Source of the DNA: CBDCME01 sp965218865
GTDB taxonomy: Bacteria; Pseudomonadota; Alphaproteobacteria; JAAXGF01
Length of the DNA: 7,214 bases
Direction of reading: 5' to 3'
Assembly: GCA_965218865.1 (NCBI GenBank)
Contig: CBDCME010000003.1
Location: forward strand, 1 to 7,214
Part shown: positions 6,002 through 7,214 of the stretch, piece after piece
Layout: every line of letters starts with the position of its first letter
How positions within the stretch are numbered: the stretch's first letter is position 1
Position numbers and translations under genes: made by a program
The notes under the pieces: model-generated
Told to the model about the DNA's origin: nothing
What the model saw: only the letters and a program-made list of their open reading frames with translations
Databases searched by the model: none

Positions 6002-6500
6002 AATGCGCGTCGGCCAGAAGAACAGCCTGGTGCGCCAGTGGGCCCCAAAGGGATCGCGCCCGCGCCAGGTCAAGGACCTACGGACCTCTTCGGCGTATCT
6101 CTTCGGCGCCATCTGCCCCGAGCGCGGTGAGGGCGCGGCGCTGGTCATGCCGCGCGCCAATACTGAAGCCATGGACCTGCATCTCGAGGAAATCAGCCGG
6201 GCCGTTGCCCCAAACGCCCATGCCGTCGTGCTGCTCGACCAAGCCGCATGGCACACCACTGCCAAACTCGGCATCCCGGAGAACATCTCCCTCGTGCCTT
6301 TGCCACCCAAGTCCCCGGAGCTCAATCCCGCCGAAAATGTCTGGCAATACCTCCGCCAGAACTGGCTCTCCAATCGTGTCTTCGACTCCTATGAAGACAT
6401 CGTCGAGGCCTCTTGCCAAGCCTGGAACAACCTGACCGACCAACCTTGGAAGATCATGTCCATCGGCCTCAGAGCGTGGGCTCGCACAAGGCAATGTTAA
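5895..6500 (+). CDS. IS630 transposase, C-terminal part (OrfB frame, DDE catalytic domain)
   Basis: This +1 frame carries the catalytic DDE domain. When joined to OrfA at the A8 run (…EEF-KK-SFPEHLAKIV…) the product is about 354 residues, normal for IS630. In fused numbering the acidic residues are Asp188 (VWFQDEMRVG), Asp268 (VVLLDQAAWHT) and Glu300 (SPELNPAENVWQYLR), all in standard IS630/Tc1 settings. The ATG at 5895 lies inside OrfA and has no convincing ribosome site, so expression is more likely by frameshifting than by independent initiation. The stop is at 6498-6500, only 12 bases before the element end, so the terminal repeat follows the gene directly. No inactivating change is seen in the catalytic region. 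Confidence 0.87.
   Translation: MRGHRRNLKKSFPEHLAKIVAAQPPDTPIEVWFQDEMRVGQKNSLVRQWAPKGSRPRQVKDLRTSSAYLFGAICPERGEGAALVMPRANTEAMDLHLEEISRAVAPNAHAVVLLDQAAWHTTAKLGIPENISLVPLPPKSPELNPAENVWQYLRQNWLSNRVFDSYEDIVEASCQAWNNLTDQPWKIMSIGLRAWARTRQC
5918..5925 (+). promoter_or_regulatory. A8 slippery run joining the two transposase frames
   Basis: Eight A residues followed by GTTTTCCC form the junction. Reading GAA TTT AAA AAA, skipping one A, then AGT TTT CCC gives a smooth family sequence. The needed change is +1 (or -2). Homopolymer A runs support polymerase slippage or ribosomal frameshifting in several IS families. A simple one-base insertion mutation in an A7 run would look the same. Confidence 0.6.
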
Positions 6501-6512
6501 GGGCGGTTGGTA
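6500..6512 (-). repeat. Right terminal inverted repeat of IS630 copy B
   Basis: AGGGCGGTTGGTA is the exact complement of the left terminal repeat at 5345-5357. The same 13 bases close copy A at 29-41. Confidence 0.85.
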
Positions 6513-6515
6513 TAA
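6513..6515. repeat. TAA direct repeat, right flank of the IS
   Basis: This is the partner of the TAA at 5342-5344. On the minus strand it is the last codon (TTA, Leu12) of the stranded peroxidase 5' fragment. Confidence 0.5.
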
Positions 6516-6548
6516 GGTGATGGCAACGAACAGGGCGCGCTTTTCCAT
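6513..6548 (-). pseudogene. Stranded 5' end of the cytochrome c peroxidase gene
   Basis: On the minus strand the ATG at 6548-6546 opens MEKRALFVAITL, a basic n-region and the start of a hydrophobic core, and then runs into the IS. A strong ribosome site GGGAGG (complement of 6554-6559) lies 5 bases upstream. Joined to the frame at 5344 it yields MEKRALFVAITLAVVASSFA followed by ITGLAKEY, a complete classical signal peptide with an A-x-A-like region. The fit in frame, hydrophobic pattern and ribosome site shows that this is the original start. Transcripts entering here would read into the IS antisense to the transposase and reach a stop within it. Confidence 0.85.
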
Positions 6549-6627
6549 GAAGACCTCCCGCGTGAACGACCGGCCGCCGACGGCGGCATCGCGGCGCCCT
6601 CGCCCGACCATGGGAAAGAGAGCCGGT

Positions 6628-6644
6628 GACGGGCAAATCCCGTC
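6628..6644. repeat. Small hairpin upstream of the peroxidase start
   Basis: GACGGG (6628-6633) and CCCGTC (6639-6644) pair perfectly around CAAAT. It lies about 80 bases upstream of the original peroxidase start codon and could be an operator or leader structure. Nothing more can be said. Confidence 0.3.
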
Positions 6645-6667
6645 TCGTTGGTCTTAGCGTCTGTTCG

Positions 6668-6691
6668 AAAATGCGCGTCCGCGCATTTTTT
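6668..6691 (+). terminator. Terminator-like hairpin with T run
   Basis: AAAATGCGC (6668-6676) and GCGCATTTT (6681-6689) pair perfectly around GTCC, and the T run extends to 6691. The A run on the left arm makes it possibly bidirectional. On the plus strand it could stop transcription leaving the IS. On the minus strand it would stop transcripts coming from the right before they enter the peroxidase leader. Confidence 0.55.
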
Positions 6692-6699
6692 GCGTCTGT

Positions 6700-6763
6700 C
6701 CCTCTCCCCCTCCCGGCCACCCACGAGAGGTTGCTGATATGGGTGGCCGGGAGGGGGAGAGGG
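6700..6763. repeat. Perfect 24-bp inverted repeat (large hairpin)
   Basis: Arms 6700-6723 and 6740-6763 are perfect complements around a 16-base loop (6724-6739). The left arm starts CCCTCTCCCCCTCCCGG and ends CCACCCA. The strong pyrimidine/purine bias and exact pairing suggest a dispersed palindromic repeat of the REP or small-MITE kind more than a terminator, since no T run follows. It lies in non-coding DNA between the broken peroxidase promoter region and a transposase pseudogene. Confidence 0.7.
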
Positions 6764-6887
6764 CCGGTGCCGCGAGTTTTCGAACCAATTGTTAACAGAC
6801 TGTTAAACGTCGCCCACGCGGATTTATTCGCGGCCATCGAATAATTTTTTCCGGCCCCACCGCCGCCTCGACCTCAACAGTTAGGCG

Positions 6888-7214
6888 ATGCCATTCGCAT
6901 TGTGGACGTCACGGGGTGGTGCGCGAGTTGATCGAGCGCCGGGTGCGCCCCGGCCTGTCGACCGTCCCGCTCTACCTGAAACGCTGGGGCATGACCCCGC
7001 GAAAGCCGCTGGCGCGCGCCAAGCAACGCTCGCCCGCCGCCGTGGCCGCCTGGTTGGAGCGCGACGACCCGGCGATCGCCAGGCGCGCCGAGCGAGAGAG
7101 AGGCGGGGTCACCTGGGGCGACGAGACCGGCAACCAGATCGGCCGTGCCCCGAGAGGCCGGTGGTCGGCCGGAGCGCCAAGAAGATCTCCAAGAGCATGA
7201 TCTCGGCCGTCTCC
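6888..7214 (+). pseudogene. Frameshifted IS630-family transposase, N-terminal and first catalytic part (continues right)
   Basis: Three reading-frame pieces line up with one IS630-type transposase. MPFALWTSR (from 6888) is the conserved segment before the winged helix. After a one-base shift near 6913-6916 comes VVRELIERRVRPGLSTVPLY then LKRWGMTPRKPLARAKQRSP and WGDETGNQIG, which contains the first catalytic Asp. After a second shift near 7150-7165 comes PVVGRSAKKISKSMISAVS to the window end. Family order and motifs are right, but two frame breaks show it is dead. A further in-frame stop (TAG) just before 6888 suggests more decay upstream. The sequence differs clearly from copies A and B (GMTPRKP and WGDETG type against their VWFQDEM type), so it comes from a separate IS630 subgroup. 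The rest, including the second Asp and the Glu, lies beyond the window. Confidence 0.8.

Larger units (their letters stand above)
5345..6512 (+). mobile_element. Complete IS630-family insertion sequence, copy B
   Basis: The element is 1168 bases if the terminal TA is counted, or 1164 if the ends are set at CCAACC/GGTTGG. It has perfect 13-base terminal inverted repeats, TACCAACCGCCCT at 5345-5357 and its complement at 6500-6512. It carries a two-frame DDE transposase (5435-6500) and no passenger gene. A TTGACT (5363-5368) with TAGGTT 19 bases downstream could be the transposase promoter, though it is weak. The element lies antisense to the peroxidase gene it interrupts. IS630 relatives move by cut-and-paste like Tc1/mariner elements and target TA. 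Copy A at the left window edge has the same orientation. Both ends and the coding frames are intact except for the A8 junction, so the copy may still be active. Confidence 0.92.

Noticed and set aside
6626..6844. A 72-codon plus-strand open frame over the large inverted repeat
   Set aside because: Its coding potential comes from the hairpin arms and the terminator-like stem. It has no motif and no convincing ribosome site.
1..7214. CRISPR array or toxin-antitoxin pair
   Set aside because: No regularly spaced direct repeats are seen. The XRE gene has no adjacent small toxin-like partner on either side.

Overview
The window looks like a piece of a high-GC alphaproteobacterial chromosome, plausibly a Rhodospirillales-like lineage. 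The signs are a GC-rich core with a tightly packed operon encoding a YqaA/DedA membrane protein, DsbB and the di-iron hydroxylase Coq7, a tRNA-Leu with an encoded CCA end, and several IS630/IS3-type insertion sequences. The lineage is an inference from gene content and composition. No sequence search was possible.

Layout. Positions 1-41 are the last bases of an IS630-family element that continues to the left. A decayed, minus-strand fragment of an IS3-family transposase follows (about 110-232). Next is a divergent pair: a minus-strand secreted PEP-CTERM protein (398-1039) and a plus-strand XRE-type repressor (1162-1500). The gap between them is rich in dyads that look like operators. A 742-base AT-richer stretch without recognisable genes (1501-2242) leads to tRNA-Leu(CAA) on the minus strand (2243-2329), which has a good candidate promoter at 2440-2467. 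The stretch 1-2242 differs in composition from what follows. It lies against the 3' end of the tRNA, the usual side for an integrated island, although no integrase is visible.

The GC-rich core on the plus strand is yqaA-like (2585-3187), dsbB (3204-3722) and coq7 (3719-4300, start codon overlapping the dsbB stop), closed by a hairpin. Facing it is a minus-strand gene for an exported di-heme cytochrome c peroxidase/MauG-family protein. This gene is broken. A complete IS630-family element (5345-6512) sits inside its signal-peptide coding region, so its first 12 codons and ribosome binding site are stranded on the far side (6513-6559). The element carries a two-frame transposase joined at an A8 run. 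Its right end is nearly identical to the IS end at positions 1-41 and has the same orientation, so the two copies bracket a 5.3 kb segment holding every other gene.

The right edge (6549-7214) is non-coding DNA with a terminator-like hairpin and a perfect 24-bp inverted repeat. It is followed by a frameshifted pseudogene of a different IS630-family transposase that runs off the window.

Functionally, the core operon joins membrane (YqaA), envelope thiol-oxidation (DsbB, which passes electrons to quinone) and ubiquinone-synthesis (Coq7) functions. The broken peroxidase would have been a periplasmic peroxide-reducing enzyme. I see no convincing new multi-gene system. The most informative features are the IS insertion anatomy and the XRE/PEP-CTERM regulatory gap.
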